From the NCBI RefSeq assembly GCF_003634965.1, contig NZ_RBXP01000002.1, positions 1 to 64,000 on the forward strand: a DNA stretch of 64,000 bases, given 5' to 3'. The stretch comes from Azonexus fungiphilus. GTDB lineage: Bacteria > Pseudomonadota > Gammaproteobacteria > Burkholderiales > Rhodocyclaceae. The notes beneath the pieces were generated by a model. It was not told the origin of the DNA, made no database searches, and saw only the letters and a list, made by a program, of their open reading frames with translations. Position 1 is the stretch's first letter. Each line of letters starts with the position of its first letter. Made by a program: the position numbers and the translations under genes. Positions 10,601 to 23,348 of this stretch are shown one piece after another.

Positions 10601-10687
10601 GAAGGCGACCAGGCCGGCCAGCGTCAGCAGGATGAAGAGCAGGATCGCCGGAATCGGGTTGCGGATCGACCAGGCGGAGACGTTCAT
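7619..10687 (-). CDS. RND efflux permease, HAE1/AcrB family
   Basis: A 1022-residue inner-membrane RND pump subunit. It begins MNVSAWSIRNPIPAILLF and has the usual layout of TM1, a large periplasmic loop, TM2-6 and a repeat of this unit. The TM4 proton-relay motif GILVDDAIVEIENIM carries the two adjacent Asp residues needed for proton coupling. The start was chosen at the ATG overlapping the adaptor stop (ATGA, 10684-10687); the frame is open further upstream but lies over the adaptor gene. Substrate cannot be read from sequence. No outer-membrane TolC-like factor is present nearby, so the pump must borrow one encoded elsewhere. Confidence 0.92.
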   Translation of the reverse strand: MNVSAWSIRNPIPAILLFILLTLAGLVAFKAMKVQQFMDIDLPMVTVVASLPGAAPGQLETEVARKIENSVATLQGIKHIYTKVQDGTVTVTVEFRLEKPTQEAVDDVRDAVSRIRSDLPGDLRDPVVSKVSVAGSPILTYTVASSRMDEEALSWFVDNSIAKAVLSARGVGAVARVGGVAREVRVELDPARMLALGATAADISRQLRRIQQEASGGRADIGGVEQSVRTIGTVHSAAELAAMDIVLSDGRRVRLDQIAEVVDTVGERRSAALLNGKPVVGFEITRSRGAGEVEVAAAVAVVLERLRAEHPDIEITEAFNFVDPVIENYEGSMWLLIEGAILAVIVVWLFLRDGRATFVAATALPLSVIPTFAAMYLMGFTLNVVTLLSMSLVVGILVDDAIVEIENIMRHLRMGKTPFQAAMEAADEIGLAVIATTFTLIAVFLPTAFMSGVAGKFFVQFGWTAAIAVFFSLVVARMLTPMMAAYLLKPVADQAQPRWLGIYEGWAGWCLKHRLVTLGAAAAFFFGSFALVPLLPTGFLPPDDLSQTQVHLALPPGTRFEQTLATAEQARRIVAANPHVRLVYTALGGGASGSDPFAPAGAAEVRKATLTINLTPRGERSGTSKQDIENALREALTVIPGAQIKVGLGSANEKYVLVLASEDGARLAEHARLVERDLRSIPGVGNITSTASLVRPELVIRPDFARMADLGVTSAAIADTLRIATAGDYDQGLAKLNLQQRQVPIVVKLPPAARTDFALLRQLTVPGRNGPVLLANVAEITIAGGPAEIDRYDRLRNINFEIELNGQALGEIEKQALAKPSLQQLPPGVIQTTVGDAEAMGELFASFGLAMATGVLCIYIVLVLLFKDFVQPVTILAALVLSVPGAFLALFVAHKALSMPSMIGLIMLMGIATKNSILLIDYVILARRGVDGQPGLDRWHALLDACRKRARPIIMTTIAMGAGMLPIALGIGADPSFRAPMAIVVIGGLITSTFLSLLVIPVVFTYVDDLLVWLAARRRRPA

Positions 10688-11781
10688 TGGGCTGCTTCCG
10701 GCGTCGTCACGCGGACGCGGTCGCCGTCGGCGAGGAAGCCGGCGCCGCTGACCACGATGCGGGCGTCGGCGGGCAGGCCGGCGGTGATCTCGACCAGCTC
10801 GCCCTGGCGGCGGCCGGTGTCGACCTTGAGCTGGACGACGCGGTCGGCGCCGTCGAGGCGGAACAGGTAGGCGAAGCCCTCGCGCAGGACCAGTGCCGAC
10901 TGCGGCACGGCGAGCGCCGGCGCACGGCCGAGCTCGAATTCGCCGCGGGCGAACATGCCGGCCTTGACGCTGACGGTCGACGCCGGCAAATCGACATAAA
11001 CCAGGCCGTTGCGCGTCGCCGGGTCGACCGCCGGGGCGACGCTGCGCACCTTGCCCTCGACCGTCTCGCCGGCCGGCCCGACCAGCCGGGCGGTGGCGCC
11101 GGGCGCGATGCGGGCGAGGTCGGCCGACGGCACTTCGGCACGCCATTCGAGGCGTCCGCCGCGGATCAGCCGGAACAGTTCCTCGCCGCCCTGGGTCAGC
11201 GAACCGACCGTCGCCGTCCGCGCCGAGACGATGCCGTCGTCGGGCGCCAGCACCTGGGTCCGGTCGCTGCGCAGCTGCGCCGACTGCAGGCGGGCGCGTG
11301 CCGCCGCCAGACGGGCGCCGGCCGACTGCTCGGCGGTCTGGTACTGGGTGTTCATCTGCTGGCTGTAGAAGCCCTTGGCCTGCAGTTCCTTGGCCCGCGC
11401 CGCATTGGCCTGGGCCTCGCTGAGCGCCGCCTCGAGCTCGGCCGCTGCCGCCTTCGCCTCGGCCAGTTCGCTGGCCGCCGTCGCCGCGTCGAGACGGGCC
11501 AGGACCTGGCCCTTGCGCACACGGTCGCCGACCTGGGCAGCCACCTCGACGATGCGCAGGTTGGCGAGTTCGGCGCCGATCACCGCTTCCTGCCAGGCGA
11601 CGACGTTGCCGTTGGCGCTCAGCGCCTGCGGCCAGTCGACCTGCTGCGGCGCTGCCAGCGTCACCGTCAGCGCCGGCCGCACCTCGGCCGCCGCCGGCGG
11701 CGGCGCCTCGCCGCAGCCGGCCGGCAGGAAGAAGACTGCCGCCAGAGCGGCGGCAGCGGGCAATGACATTCCGGTTTTCAT
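10684..11781 (-). CDS. RND efflux periplasmic adaptor (membrane fusion lipoprotein)
   Basis: A 365-residue adaptor starting MKTGMSLPAAAALAAVFF. A lipobox (LPAGC) about 25 residues in indicates lipidation at the inner-membrane outer face. A biotinyl-lipoyl-like half motif flanks an alpha-hairpin rich in Ala/Glu (about residues 85-150), followed by beta-barrel and membrane-proximal domains. It links the RND permease to an outer-membrane channel. The stop overlaps the permease ATG by 4 bp. The start codon at 11779-11781 was preferred to one 24 bp upstream because it gives a clean lipoprotein signal. It lies 57 bp downstream of the CoA-transferase gene on the same strand. Confidence 0.88.
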   Translation of the reverse strand: MKTGMSLPAAAALAAVFFLPAGCGEAPPPAAAEVRPALTVTLAAPQQVDWPQALSANGNVVAWQEAVIGAELANLRIVEVAAQVGDRVRKGQVLARLDAATAASELAEAKAAAAELEAALSEAQANAARAKELQAKGFYSQQMNTQYQTAEQSAGARLAAARARLQSAQLRSDRTQVLAPDDGIVSARTATVGSLTQGGEELFRLIRGGRLEWRAEVPSADLARIAPGATARLVGPAGETVEGKVRSVAPAVDPATRNGLVYVDLPASTVSVKAGMFARGEFELGRAPALAVPQSALVLREGFAYLFRLDGADRVVQLKVDTGRRQGELVEITAGLPADARIVVSGAGFLADGDRVRVTTPEAAQ

Positions 11782-11838
11782 CGGCGATCCAGGACTAATT
11801 CGCAACCCGGAATGATAGCCGTTGTCAGCTGGAAAAAC

Positions 11839-13452
11839 TCAGCCGCCGGCGACAATATCGGGACGCAGGTGCATCGGCACATCGGCGAAGATGCGCGCAT
11901 CCATCAGCCGCGGCGAGGTCGGCATCAGCGGCGCGAAGTCCATGCGCGCGAGGATGTCCCGCTGCAGGTCCACGCCGGGCGCGATCTCGGTCAGCGCCAG
12001 CCCGTCGGCGGTCAGCTCGAAGACGCAGCGCTCGGTGATGTAGAGCACCGGCGTGCCGCGCTTGACCGCCTGCGGTCCGGAGAAGGTGCGGTGCTCGACC
12101 TGGTCGACGAACTTGACCGCCGAGCCGTCCTGCAAAATCTTCAGTTTTCCGCCGTCGACCGTGACATTCAGGCTGCCGGCGGTGAAGGTGCCGACGAAGA
12201 CGACCTTGCGCGCCGATTGCGAGATGTTGATGAAGCCGCCGGCGCCAGCCAGCCGCGGACCGAACTTGGAGACGTTGAGGTTGCCCTCGCGGTCGGCCTG
12301 GGCCAGCCCGAGGAAGGCGATGTCGAGGCCGCCGCCGTCGTAGAAGTCGAACTGGCTGGGCTGGTCGATGATCGCCTGGGTGTTGGTGGCGGCGCCGAAG
12401 TTGAGGCCGCCGGCCGGGACGCCGCCGATGACGCCGGGTTCGGCGGTGAGCGTCATCAGGTCGACGATGCCTTCCTCGGCGGCGACATCGGCGACGCCTT
12501 CGGGCATGCCGATGCCGAGATTGACGATGGCGCCGGGGGTCAGCTCCATTGCCGCGCGGCGGGCGATGATCTTGCGCTCGCTCATCGGCATCGGCTTCAA
12601 GGCCGACATCGGCACGCGGATTTCGCCGGCGAAGGCCGGGCTGTACTGCTCGGCGAAGGTCTGCGCGTGGTACTCCGGCTTCTCGGCGACCACCACGCAA
12701 TCGACCAGGATGCCGGGAATCTTGACCTGGCGCGGGTTGAGCGTGCCGCGCTCGGCAATCCGCTCGACCTGGACGATGACGATGCCGCCGGAATTCTTCG
12801 CCGCCATCGCGATCGCCTGCGCTTCCAGCGTCAGCGCTTCCTTTTCCATGGTCACGTTGCCGTCCGGGTCGGCGGTGGTGCCGCGGATGATGCCGACGTC
12901 GATCGGGAAGGCCTTGTAGAACAGATACTCCTCGCCGTCGATCTCCATCAGCCGGACCAGGTCGATGACCGTCCGCTCGTTCAGCTTGCCGCCGCCGAAG
13001 CGCGGATCGACGAAGGTGCCGAGGCCGATGCGCGAGATCGTTCCCGGCTTGCCGGCGGCAATGTCGCGGAACAGGTGGGTGATCACGCCCTGCGGCAGGT
13101 TGTAGGCCTCGATCCGGTTCGACACGGCCAGTTCCTGCAGGCGCGGCACCAGCCCCCAGTGGCCGCCGACGACGCGCGAAACCAGGCCGTCGTGGCCGAA
13201 ATGGTTGAGCCCGCGCTCCTTGCCGTCGCCCTGGCCGGCGGCGTAGACCAGCGTCAGGTCGCGTGGCGAGCCGAGGCCGTGCGGGTCCTGGGCGCGCTGG
13301 TCGAGGAAGTGCTGCTCGAGCGCGACGGCGATGTTCTCGGGAAAGCCGATGCCGACGAAGCCGCCGGTGGCGACGGTGCTGCCCGGGCGCACCCGGGCGA
13401 CCGCCTGGCGCGCCGACACGACCTTGCCGGCGCCCTGTTGTGCTGCATTCAT
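11839..13452 (-). CDS. Family I CoA-transferase (propionate/acetate CoA-transferase or YdiF type)
   Basis: A 537-residue fused alpha-beta CoA-transferase, close to the usual ~520-residue length of propionate CoA-transferase and YdiF. The first half has the glycine-rich [12 protein letters not shown] region. The second half has a [12 protein letters not shown] motif and the catalytic-glutamate segment [15 protein letters not shown], where the Glu would form the glutamyl-CoA intermediate. It would exchange CoA between short-chain acyl-CoAs and free carboxylates such as acetate, propionate, lactate or 3-hydroxy acids; the substrate is not determinable here. A strong AGGAG precedes the ATG. The gene is 25 bp downstream of the GntP permease gene and shares its sigma-54 promoter. 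Confidence 0.85.
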   Translation of the reverse strand: MNAAQQGAGKVVSARQAVARVRPGSTVATGGFVGIGFPENIAVALEQHFLDQRAQDPHGLGSPRDLTLVYAAGQGDGKERGLNHFGHDGLVSRVVGGHWGLVPRLQELAVSNRIEAYNLPQGVITHLFRDIAAGKPGTISRIGLGTFVDPRFGGGKLNERTVIDLVRLMEIDGEEYLFYKAFPIDVGIIRGTTADPDGNVTMEKEALTLEAQAIAMAAKNSGGIVIVQVERIAERGTLNPRQVKIPGILVDCVVVAEKPEYHAQTFAEQYSPAFAGEIRVPMSALKPMPMSERKIIARRAAMELTPGAIVNLGIGMPEGVADVAAEEGIVDLMTLTAEPGVIGGVPAGGLNFGAATNTQAIIDQPSQFDFYDGGGLDIAFLGLAQADREGNLNVSKFGPRLAGAGGFINISQSARKVVFVGTFTAGSLNVTVDGGKLKILQDGSAVKFVDQVEHRTFSGPQAVKRGTPVLYITERCVFELTADGLALTEIAPGVDLQRDILARMDFAPLMPTSPRLMDARIFADVPMHLRPDIVAGG

Positions 13453-13477
13453 GGAAGTCTCCTCGTTATTGTCGTGG

Positions 13478-14875
13478 TCAAACGATACCGGTGGCGTAGT
13501 AGACCGCAATCACCACGAACACCGCCAGCGTCTTGATGCAGGTGATCGCGAAGATGTCCTTGTACGACTGCCGGTGGGTCAGCCCGGTCACCGCCAGCAG
13601 CGTGATCACGGCGCCGTTGTGGGGCAGCGTGTCCATGCCGCCGGAGGCCATCGAGGCGACGCGGTGCAGCACTTCGAGCGGAATGCCGGCAGCCTGCGCG
13701 TTGGCGATGAAGGTATCGGCCATTGCCGCCAGTGCGATGCCCATGCCGCCGGACGCCGAGCCGGTGATGCCGGCGAGCGCGGTGACGGTGATCGCCTCGT
13801 TGACCAGCGGATTGGGGATCGCCGAGAGTGCGTTGGCAACGACCAGGAAGCCCGGCAGGGCGGCGATGACGGCGCCGAAGCCGTACTCGGAGGCGGTGTT
13901 CATGGTCGCCAGCAGGGCGCCGCCGACGGCATTCTTGCTGCCCTCGGCGAACTTGGCGACGACGGTGCGCCAGGCAAAGACGAAGACCGTCGCGATACCG
14001 ATCAGCAGCGCCCCCTCGACCGCCCAGATGGCGGCGACGGCCTTGGTCTGCTGGACCACCGGCGCGGCGTTGCCGATCACCGCCGGGACGAAGGACACCT
14101 TGTCGCCGTAGAAGGCCGGGATCATCACCGTGAACACCTTGTTCATGACGCCGACCATGACCAGCGGCAGGATGGCGATCAGCGGATGGGCCAGCTTCTC
14201 GTTGGCGAACGGCTCCGGTTCGTTGCTGTGGCCTTCGCCGTAGCCTTCGCCGGCGGCAGCGGCGCGACGACGGCACCATTCGAGGTAGGAGAGGCCGCAG
14301 ACCAGGATGAACAGGCCGCCGATGATGCCGAGCCAGGGCGCGGCGTAGATGTCGGTCTTGAAGAAGGTGGTCGGGATGATGTTCTGGATCTGCGGCGTAC
14401 CCGGCAGCGAATCCATCGTGAAGGTGAACGCGCCGAGGGCAATGGTGCCCGGGATCAGCCGCTTGGGAATGCCGCCCTGGCGGAACATCTCGGCGGCGAA
14501 CGGATAGACGGCGAAGACCACGACGAAGAGCGAGACGCCGCCGTAGGTGAGCAGCGCGCAGACGACGACGATCGCCAGCATCGCCCGCTCGCGGCCGATC
14601 AGCTTGATCACCGCGGCGACGATCGCCTTGGAGAAGCCGGACAGTTCGATCACCTTGCCGAAGATGGCGCCGAGCAGGAAGACCGGGAAGAAGTTCTTGA
14701 CGAAGCCGACCATCTTGTCCATGAACAAGCCGGTGAACATCGGGGCGACCAGGGCCGGGTCGATCAGCAGCACGGCGCCGAGGGCGGCGATCGGGGCGAA
14801 GAGGATGACGCTGTAGCCGCGATAGGCCACGAACATCAGGAATGCCAGCGAGGCCAGCACGATCAGAAAGTCCAC
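13478..14875 (-). CDS. GntP-family carboxylate permease
   Basis: A 465-residue polytopic transporter with 12 or more hydrophobic segments. It has family-typical motifs such as [18 protein letters not shown] and [14 protein letters not shown] in the region that in GntP proteins forms part of the substrate path. GntP relatives move gluconate, D-serine, or 3-hydroxybutyrate-like acids. Pairing with a CoA-transferase suggests import of a short-chain acid that is then activated (inference). The start is a GTG at 14873-14875 with AAGGAG seven bases upstream. A sigma-54 promoter lies about 40 bp upstream of the start, and two regulator-type inverted repeats lie further upstream. Confidence 0.88.
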   Translation of the reverse strand: MDFLIVLASLAFLMFVAYRGYSVILFAPIAALGAVLLIDPALVAPMFTGLFMDKMVGFVKNFFPVFLLGAIFGKVIELSGFSKAIVAAVIKLIGRERAMLAIVVVCALLTYGGVSLFVVVFAVYPFAAEMFRQGGIPKRLIPGTIALGAFTFTMDSLPGTPQIQNIIPTTFFKTDIYAAPWLGIIGGLFILVCGLSYLEWCRRRAAAAGEGYGEGHSNEPEPFANEKLAHPLIAILPLVMVGVMNKVFTVMIPAFYGDKVSFVPAVIGNAAPVVQQTKAVAAIWAVEGALLIGIATVFVFAWRTVVAKFAEGSKNAVGGALLATMNTASEYGFGAVIAALPGFLVVANALSAIPNPLVNEAITVTALAGITGSASGGMGIALAAMADTFIANAQAAGIPLEVLHRVASMASGGMDTLPHNGAVITLLAVTGLTHRQSYKDIFAITCIKTLAVFVVIAVYYATGIV

Positions 14876-14915
14876 GTTTGTCTCCTTGGAAGGCTATTCG
14901 AACCGCAAGCCTTTC

Positions 14916-14930
14916 GCACGCACCGTGCCA
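14916..14930 (-). promoter_or_regulatory. Sigma-54 (-24/-12) promoter of the GntP permease/CoA-transferase operon
   Basis: On the minus strand the sequence reads TGGCACGGTGCGTGC, against the consensus TGGCACG-N4-TTGC. It has the invariant GG and GC at exact 12-bp spacing and one mismatch (G for the first T of TTGC). The predicted transcription start is near 14904, giving a leader of about 29 nt before the GTG at 14875. A sigma-54 activator gene lies directly upstream on the same strand, which supports the call. Confidence 0.82.
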
Positions 14931-14993
14931 GGACGACAAACGCCTGAATTTAATGAAAAACCGCAGTCGACCGTGAACGTCGGCAAGCGCTGA

Positions 14994-15035
14994 CTGTCCG
15001 GCTTTCCGGACAGTGCTGTCCGACCATCCGGACAG
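14994..15035. promoter_or_regulatory. Tandem activator-binding inverted repeats (UAS) for the sigma-54 promoter
   Basis: Two copies of CTGTCCG-N6-CGGACAG occur at 14994-15013 and 15016-15035. The start-to-start distance is 22 bp, about two helical turns, so both face the same side of the DNA. They lie 75-115 bp upstream of the -24/-12 element, a typical distance for an enhancer bound by a sigma-54 activator. The second copy abuts the stop codon of the activator gene itself. The sites could also fold as hairpins at the end of that mRNA, but no T-run follows, so an operator role is preferred. Confidence 0.75.
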
Positions 15036-16442
<1,407 letters not shown>

Positions 16443-16454
16443 GCCCGCCCTCCC

Positions 16455-17039
16455 TTAGTTGACCAGGGCCGCCTCGATCTCGGCGAAGGTCCGCGGCAGG
16501 TCGAAGCCGAGCACCGGCACGCCGAGCGCGCGACCGATCTGGGTCGCCGAGAAGAGGCCGCGCACGCGCGGCTGGCCGCTGAGCGGGTCGCTGTCCTCGA
16601 CCAGGATGTGCTGGCGGCCGAGTTGCTTGAGCGCATCGAGGATGTCGGAAACGCGGGCCCGCAGCACGTCGTCGAGGGCCAGGGTATCGATCCCGCCGAT
16701 CGGCGTCATCAGGTCGGCGACGCTCAGTTCGCCGCGCTTGCCGCCGCGCGCCTGGGCCACCTGCAGCGGCTTCTCGCCGAGGATGTCGCGGGCGGTGATC
16801 AGGCCGACGACCTCGTCGTCCTTGCCGACCACCATGAGCAGCCGGACGCCGCGCGAGATCATGCGGGCATTGGCTTCGTCGACCGTCGCCGTCGGGCCGA
16901 TGCTGACCACGTTGACGCGGAAAAAGTCGGTCATCGCCTCGATCGCCGGCGAATCGGGAGCGATCAGGTTGAAACCGGAAACGCACAGCGCGGCATTGGC
17001 AGAGAGCTTGTGCGCGCGCAGGGGAACGGGCTGGGTCAT
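16455..17039 (-). CDS. CBS-domain pair protein
   Basis: A 194-residue soluble protein with two CBS repeats. The first (about 40-95) has VSIGPTATVDEANARM and LLMVVGKDDEVVGLITARDIL; the second (about 105-185) contains LMTPIGGIDTLALDD and QHILVEDSD. CBS pairs usually bind adenosine nucleotides (AMP, ATP or SAM) and sense energy state. A strong GGAGGAAG precedes the ATG at 17037-17039. The sigma-54 activator gene follows after 12 bp, so the two are probably co-transcribed and this protein may modulate that regulator (inference). No enzymatic domain is attached. Confidence 0.8.
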   Translation of the reverse strand: MTQPVPLRAHKLSANAALCVSGFNLIAPDSPAIEAMTDFFRVNVVSIGPTATVDEANARMISRGVRLLMVVGKDDEVVGLITARDILGEKPLQVAQARGGKRGELSVADLMTPIGGIDTLALDDVLRARVSDILDALKQLGRQHILVEDSDPLSGQPRVRGLFSATQIGRALGVPVLGFDLPRTFAEIEAALVN

Positions 17040-17252
17040 GGTGTCTTCCTCCAGAATTATTATTGGCCCGGCTGTCGCCGGCCGGCGGGGAAGACCGTTC
17101 GACGACAGCTTCCCTGCGCACAGTATTCCGGGAAGCCGGAGCCGATGCAAGCGCCGGCGGGACGGCGGCAGCGGCGCCCCACGAAGCCGGGCCGAAACGG
17201 TATGATGCTGCGGTTTGTCCGCCCCCTTCAACGCTTTTCCACGACCCGCCCG

Positions 17253-17809
17253 ATGAACCGACTCGCCAGCCGCCTGCGCGCCCTCATCCCGACCCGCGAG
17301 CAGATCATGGCCAACCGCTGGCTGCGCTGGCTCAGCCCCTTCCTCGCCCACCCCCGGCTGTGGCACTGGTCGCGCCGCGGCGTCGCGCTCGGGGTCGCCA
17401 TCGGCGTCTTCTTCGGACTGCTCATCCCGATTGCCCAGATTCCGGTATCGGCCGCCGCCGCCGTGCTGCTGCGCGCCAACGTGCCGGCAGCGGCAGCGAG
17501 CACGCTGGTCACCAATCCGATCACCTTCGGCCCGGTCTATTACGCCGCCTACCGCCTCGGCGCCTGGATTCACGGCGACACCGCGGCACCGCCGACCGAT
17601 GCCGCCGCCGCATCCGACGACAGCGGCATCTGGGAGCGCATCGCCGGCCTCGGCCTGCCACTGGTCACCGGGCTGGCGATCATGGCGGTGATCTTCGGCC
17701 TGGCCAGCTACCTGATCATCAGCGCCGTCTGGTACTGGCGGGTCAAGCTCAGACGGCGCCGCCAGCTGCAGTTCTACCAGACGCGCAGCGGCGGCATCAA
17801 GGGACCGGG

Positions 17810-17813
<4 letters not shown>
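17253..17813 (+). CDS. DUF2062 family membrane protein
   Basis: A 186-residue protein with an amphipathic, basic N-terminus and a hydrophobic core. Core segments include [20 protein letters not shown] and the signature [20 protein letters not shown], typical of DUF2062. Two or three membrane segments are predicted (about 52-90 and 138-165), and the tail is basic. Function is not established; relatives are sometimes linked to glycosyltransferase or lipid genes. The ATG at 17253 was chosen because it gives the family-length N-terminus; an in-frame upstream ATG near 17201 would add 17 residues. The stop overlaps the convergent histidine kinase gene by the four bases CTAG. Confidence 0.75.
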
Positions 17814-20407
<2,594 letters not shown>

Positions 20408-20487
20408 CTTCGTTTGTACCCGCTCGCCGCTCTCGCGGTGCGGGCGTCTCCTCTGTCGTTATGCCCGAAGAATATCAGGTCCGAACG

Positions 20488-20516
20488 AGTATAGAAGTGC
20501 GCTCCGCAAATGGCAA
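20488..20516 (-). promoter_or_regulatory. Sigma-70 promoter for the hybrid kinase gene
   Basis: The minus strand has TTGCCA (20511-20516), a 17-bp spacer and TATACT (20488-20493). The predicted start near 20481 would give a leader of about 75 nt. The -35 overlaps the edge of the tRNA-Ala terminator, a compact arrangement. This is a match to consensus only. Confidence 0.5.
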
Positions 20517-20541
20517 AAGGCCAACCCGAAGGTTGGCCTTT
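20515..20541 (-). terminator. Rho-independent terminator after tRNA-Ala
   Basis: A 9-bp stem AGGCCAACC/GGTTGGCCT has a four-base cgaa loop (TTCG on the transcribed strand). It is flanked by A/T runs and lies 24 bp beyond the CCA end of the tRNA. Confidence 0.8.
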
Positions 20542-20564
20542 GCACGGGCTTGCGCCCTGATTCC

Positions 20565-20640
<76 letters not shown>

Positions 20641-20651
20641 GTAAGGCGCGC

Positions 20652-20682
20652 ATTATAGCCCAGCGCCCGGCGGTTTTTGCAA
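20652..20682 (-). promoter_or_regulatory. tRNA-Ala promoter with GC-rich discriminator
   Basis: A perfect TATAAT (20652-20657) is followed by GCGCGC. The best -35, TTGCAA (20677-20682), sits at a long 19-bp spacing. The same TATAATGCGCGC block precedes the tRNA-Phe gene. GC-rich discriminators are known to mark stable-RNA promoters under ppGpp control. Confidence 0.65.
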
Positions 20683-20710
20683 GTTTCCTGCGGTTGACCG
20701 TCAGATCCCC

Positions 20711-21706
20711 TCAAGCCTGCCCGGCACCCGCCGCGGCGCGGCGCAGGCGGTCGGCGACGGCGGTCCACTCGGTGCCAGACGGCAGGGCTTCGACGACGAT
20801 CAGGTCGACGCCGGCGTGGTCCATGTCGCGCAGCGCGGCGTAGAGGTCGTGGGCGTAGCCGACCGGGTCGGCCGGCAGCAGCCGCCAGGCGTGCGGCATG
20901 CCGGCCTGCGGCGGCTGGTTGGGGCTGATCACGCCGCAGGTGCCGCCGCGATGGCGCTGGGCGTTGAGGAAGTCGAGCAGGCGCTCGCCGGTGACCACGC
21001 GCAGCGGCGTGGTCGGCGCATAGTGCGCCTCCAGCGAACCGGAGACGCGCGGCGCGCCGTGGCTGGTTTCGATGGCCGGGACGCGGCCGAGCACCGCTTC
21101 GAGATGCAGCGGCGAGATGTGGCCGGGGCGCAGCACCACCGGTTCGCCGCGCGAGCAGTCGATGATCGTCGATTCGATGCCGACGGCGCAGGGACCGCCG
21201 TCGAGGATCAGCGGCACGGCCTCGCCCAGTTCCTCGGCGACGTGGGCGGCGGTGGTCGGGCTGATGCGGCCGAAGCGGTTGGCCGACGGCGCGGCAATGC
21301 CGGCGTGCGCACCTTTGGCGGCGGCAAAACGGCGCAGCAGTTCGAGCGCCACCGGATGGCCGGGAACGCGCAGGCCGACGGTGTCCTGGCCGCCGGTGAC
21401 GGCGTCGGGCACCCAGGCCTGCTTCTTCAGGATCAGCGTCAGCGGGCCGGGCCAGAAGGTTTCCATCAGTTCCCAGGCAATGGCCTGCACTTGCTCGGCC
21501 CAGGCTTCGACGGCGTCGTGGCCGGCCAGGTGGACGATCAGCGGATGGTCGGCTGGGCGGCCCTTGGCAGCGAAAATTTTCGCCACCGCCGCCGGGTTGG
21601 CAGCGTCGGCGCCGAGGCCGTAGACGGTCTCGGTCGGCAGCGCGACCAGTTCGCCGGCCAGCAGCAGGTCGACAGCGCGCTGGTAATCCGCTTCGGAAGG
21701 TGTCAT
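20711..21706 (-). CDS. L-threonylcarbamoyladenylate synthase, long Sua5 form
   Basis: A 331-residue protein with an N-terminal YrdC domain (about 1-205), including the entry motif LPTETVYGLGADA, SANRFGRISPT and DGGPCAVGIESTI. A C-terminal Sua5 domain (about 235-331) follows a linker beginning SGSLEAHYAPTTPLR. It makes threonylcarbamoyl-AMP from Thr, bicarbonate and ATP for t6A37 modification of ANN-decoding tRNAs. The ATG overlaps the purK stop by 4 bp (ATGA at 21703-21706), so translation is coupled. It is the last gene of the folD-purE-purK operon, and a tRNA gene follows 70 bp downstream on the same strand. Confidence 0.9.
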   Translation of the reverse strand: MTPSEADYQRAVDLLLAGELVALPTETVYGLGADAANPAAVAKIFAAKGRPADHPLIVHLAGHDAVEAWAEQVQAIAWELMETFWPGPLTLILKKQAWVPDAVTGGQDTVGLRVPGHPVALELLRRFAAAKGAHAGIAAPSANRFGRISPTTAAHVAEELGEAVPLILDGGPCAVGIESTIIDCSRGEPVVLRPGHISPLHLEAVLGRVPAIETSHGAPRVSGSLEAHYAPTTPLRVVTGERLLDFLNAQRHRGGTCGVISPNQPPQAGMPHAWRLLPADPVGYAHDLYAALRDMDHAGVDLIVVEALPSGTEWTAVADRLRRAAAGAGQA

Positions 21707-22854
21707 CAGTCCTTGATGCCGATGGCGGCGCGGGCGGCCAGGGCGGCCTGCTGCACGGCTTCGGCGTTGTCGCCGATCACCGTGAAGTGGCCCATCTTGC
21801 GGCCCGGCCGGGCGTGGTGCTTGCCGTAGAGGTGCAGCTTCAGGTTGGGGATGGCGTGCAGCTTGGCCCAGTCCGGCTCGCGGTAGGTGTCGCCGTCGTA
21901 CCAGAGGTCGCCGAGCAGGTTGACCATCACCGACGCCGAATGCGCGCGCGGCTCGCCCAGCGGCAGGCCGCACAGCGCGCGCACCTGCTGTTCGAACTGG
22001 TCGGTGACGCAGGCATCGATGGTGTAGTGACCGCTGTTGTGCGGGCGCGGCGCCATTTCGTTGACCAGCAACTGGCCGCGGCTGACGAAGAATTCGACGC
22101 CCATGGTGCCGATGTAGCCGAGCTTCTCGGCGATGCGCGCGGCGATGTCCTCGGCGTCGCTCTGCATGCAGCCGGAAGTGCGCGCCGGCACGATGGAGAC
22201 ATCGAGGATGCCGCGCGTATGCTGGTTCTCACCGGTCGGGAAGCAGGCGACCTTGCCCTGCTCGTCGCGCGCCAGCACGACCGAGACTTCGTAGTCGAGC
22301 GGCAGGCGCTGTTCGAGCACGCATTGCTCGCCCTTGAACTGGGCGAAGGCGAGCAGCGCCTCCGCGACGTTGCTGACCGTCGCCTGGCCCTTGCCGTCGT
22401 AGCCGAAGCGGGCGACCTTGAGGATGGCCGGGAAGAGGCTGGCCGGCGCAGTTTTCAGGTCATTTTCGCAGTTGACCGTGATGAACGGGCCGTGCGGGAA
22501 ACCGTTGTCGCGCAGGAAGGACTTTTCGCTGACGCGGTGCTGGCAGATCGCCACCGCCGCCGCGTGCGGGCGCACCGGCACGAACTTGGCGAGATAGTCG
22601 AGCGTCGCGGCCGGCACGTTCTCGAATTCGGTGGTGATCGCGGCGCAGCCGGCGGCGAATTCGTCGAGCGCGGCGTAGTCGTCGTAGGCGACGCAGAAGT
22701 GGCGTTCGGCGATCTGCGCCGCCGGGCTGTTCCTGTCCGGATCGAGCACCCAGACCTGGTAGCCCAGTTCGTGGGCGGCGGCAACGAAGAAGCGGCCGAG
22801 TTGGCCGCCACCGAGCATGCCCAGCGTGGCGGGCGGCAGGATCGTCGTCTTCAT
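21706..22854 (-). CDS. purK: 5-(carboxyamino)imidazole ribonucleotide synthase PurK
   Basis: A 382-residue ATP-grasp enzyme. It starts with [14 protein letters not shown] (nucleotide-binding N-terminus). Central ATP-grasp motifs include [16 protein letters not shown] and [26 protein letters not shown], the latter carrying metal and substrate ligands. It converts AIR, bicarbonate and ATP to N5-CAIR in purine synthesis, passing the product to PurE encoded just upstream. Start and stop both overlap neighbours by ATGA, indicating tight translational coupling in purE-purK-sua5. Confidence 0.95.
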   Translation of the reverse strand: MKTTILPPATLGMLGGGQLGRFFVAAAHELGYQVWVLDPDRNSPAAQIAERHFCVAYDDYAALDEFAAGCAAITTEFENVPAATLDYLAKFVPVRPHAAAVAICQHRVSEKSFLRDNGFPHGPFITVNCENDLKTAPASLFPAILKVARFGYDGKGQATVSNVAEALLAFAQFKGEQCVLEQRLPLDYEVSVVLARDEQGKVACFPTGENQHTRGILDVSIVPARTSGCMQSDAEDIAARIAEKLGYIGTMGVEFFVSRGQLLVNEMAPRPHNSGHYTIDACVTDQFEQQVRALCGLPLGEPRAHSASVMVNLLGDLWYDGDTYREPDWAKLHAIPNLKLHLYGKHHARPGRKMGHFTVIGDNAEAVQQAALAARAAIGIKD

Positions 22855-23348
22855 ACTTCGGGCAGCTTCATCGCCAGGACCTTTTCCGTCTGCATCGTGC
22901 GGAAGGCTTGCAGACGACCGGCCAGCGCCGGATCCTGGTTGGCCAGCATGGCCACCGCGAAGAGCGCGGCGTTGGCGGCACCAGCCTCGCCGATGGCGAA
23001 GGTGGCAACCGGGATGCCCTTGGGCATCTGCACGATGCTGTGCAGCGAATCGACGCCGGACAGCGCGCGCGACTGCACCGGCACGCCGAGCACCGGCACC
23101 GTCGTCTTGGCGGCGAGCATGCCCGGCAGGTGGGCGGCACCGCCAGCACCGGCGATGATCGCCTGCAGGCCGCGCGGACCGGCGGTCTCGGCGTATTCGA
23201 AGAGCAGGTCGGGCGTGCGGTGGGCGGAAACGACGCGGGCTTCGAAGGCGACGCCGAAGTCCTTGAGGATGACGGCGGCGGCCTGCATGGTCGGCCAGTC
23301 GGAGTCGGACCCCATGACGATGCCGACGGAAATCTTCTTTTCAGACAT
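22851..23348 (-). CDS. purE: N5-CAIR mutase PurE
   Basis: A 165-residue class I PurE. The motif [14 protein letters not shown] near the N-terminus is the AIR/CAIR binding loop. [13 protein letters not shown] supplies the catalytic His, and [12 protein letters not shown] and [13 protein letters not shown] follow. It rearranges N5-CAIR to CAIR downstream of PurK. The gene begins 1 bp into the folD stop and overlaps purK by ATGA, forming one operon. Confidence 0.95.
   Translation of the reverse strand: MSEKKISVGIVMGSDSDWPTMQAAAVILKDFGVAFEARVVSAHRTPDLLFEYAETAGPRGLQAIIAGAGGAAHLPGMLAAKTTVPVLGVPVQSRALSGVDSLHSIVQMPKGIPVATFAIGEAGAANAALFAVAMLANQDPALAGRLQAFRTMQTEKVLAMKLPEV

Noticed and set aside
7868..10870. 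A 1000-codon plus-strand frame over the RND permease gene
   Set aside because: This is an antisense shadow of a clear RND pump, with Asp/Arg/Gly-rich composition and no domains.
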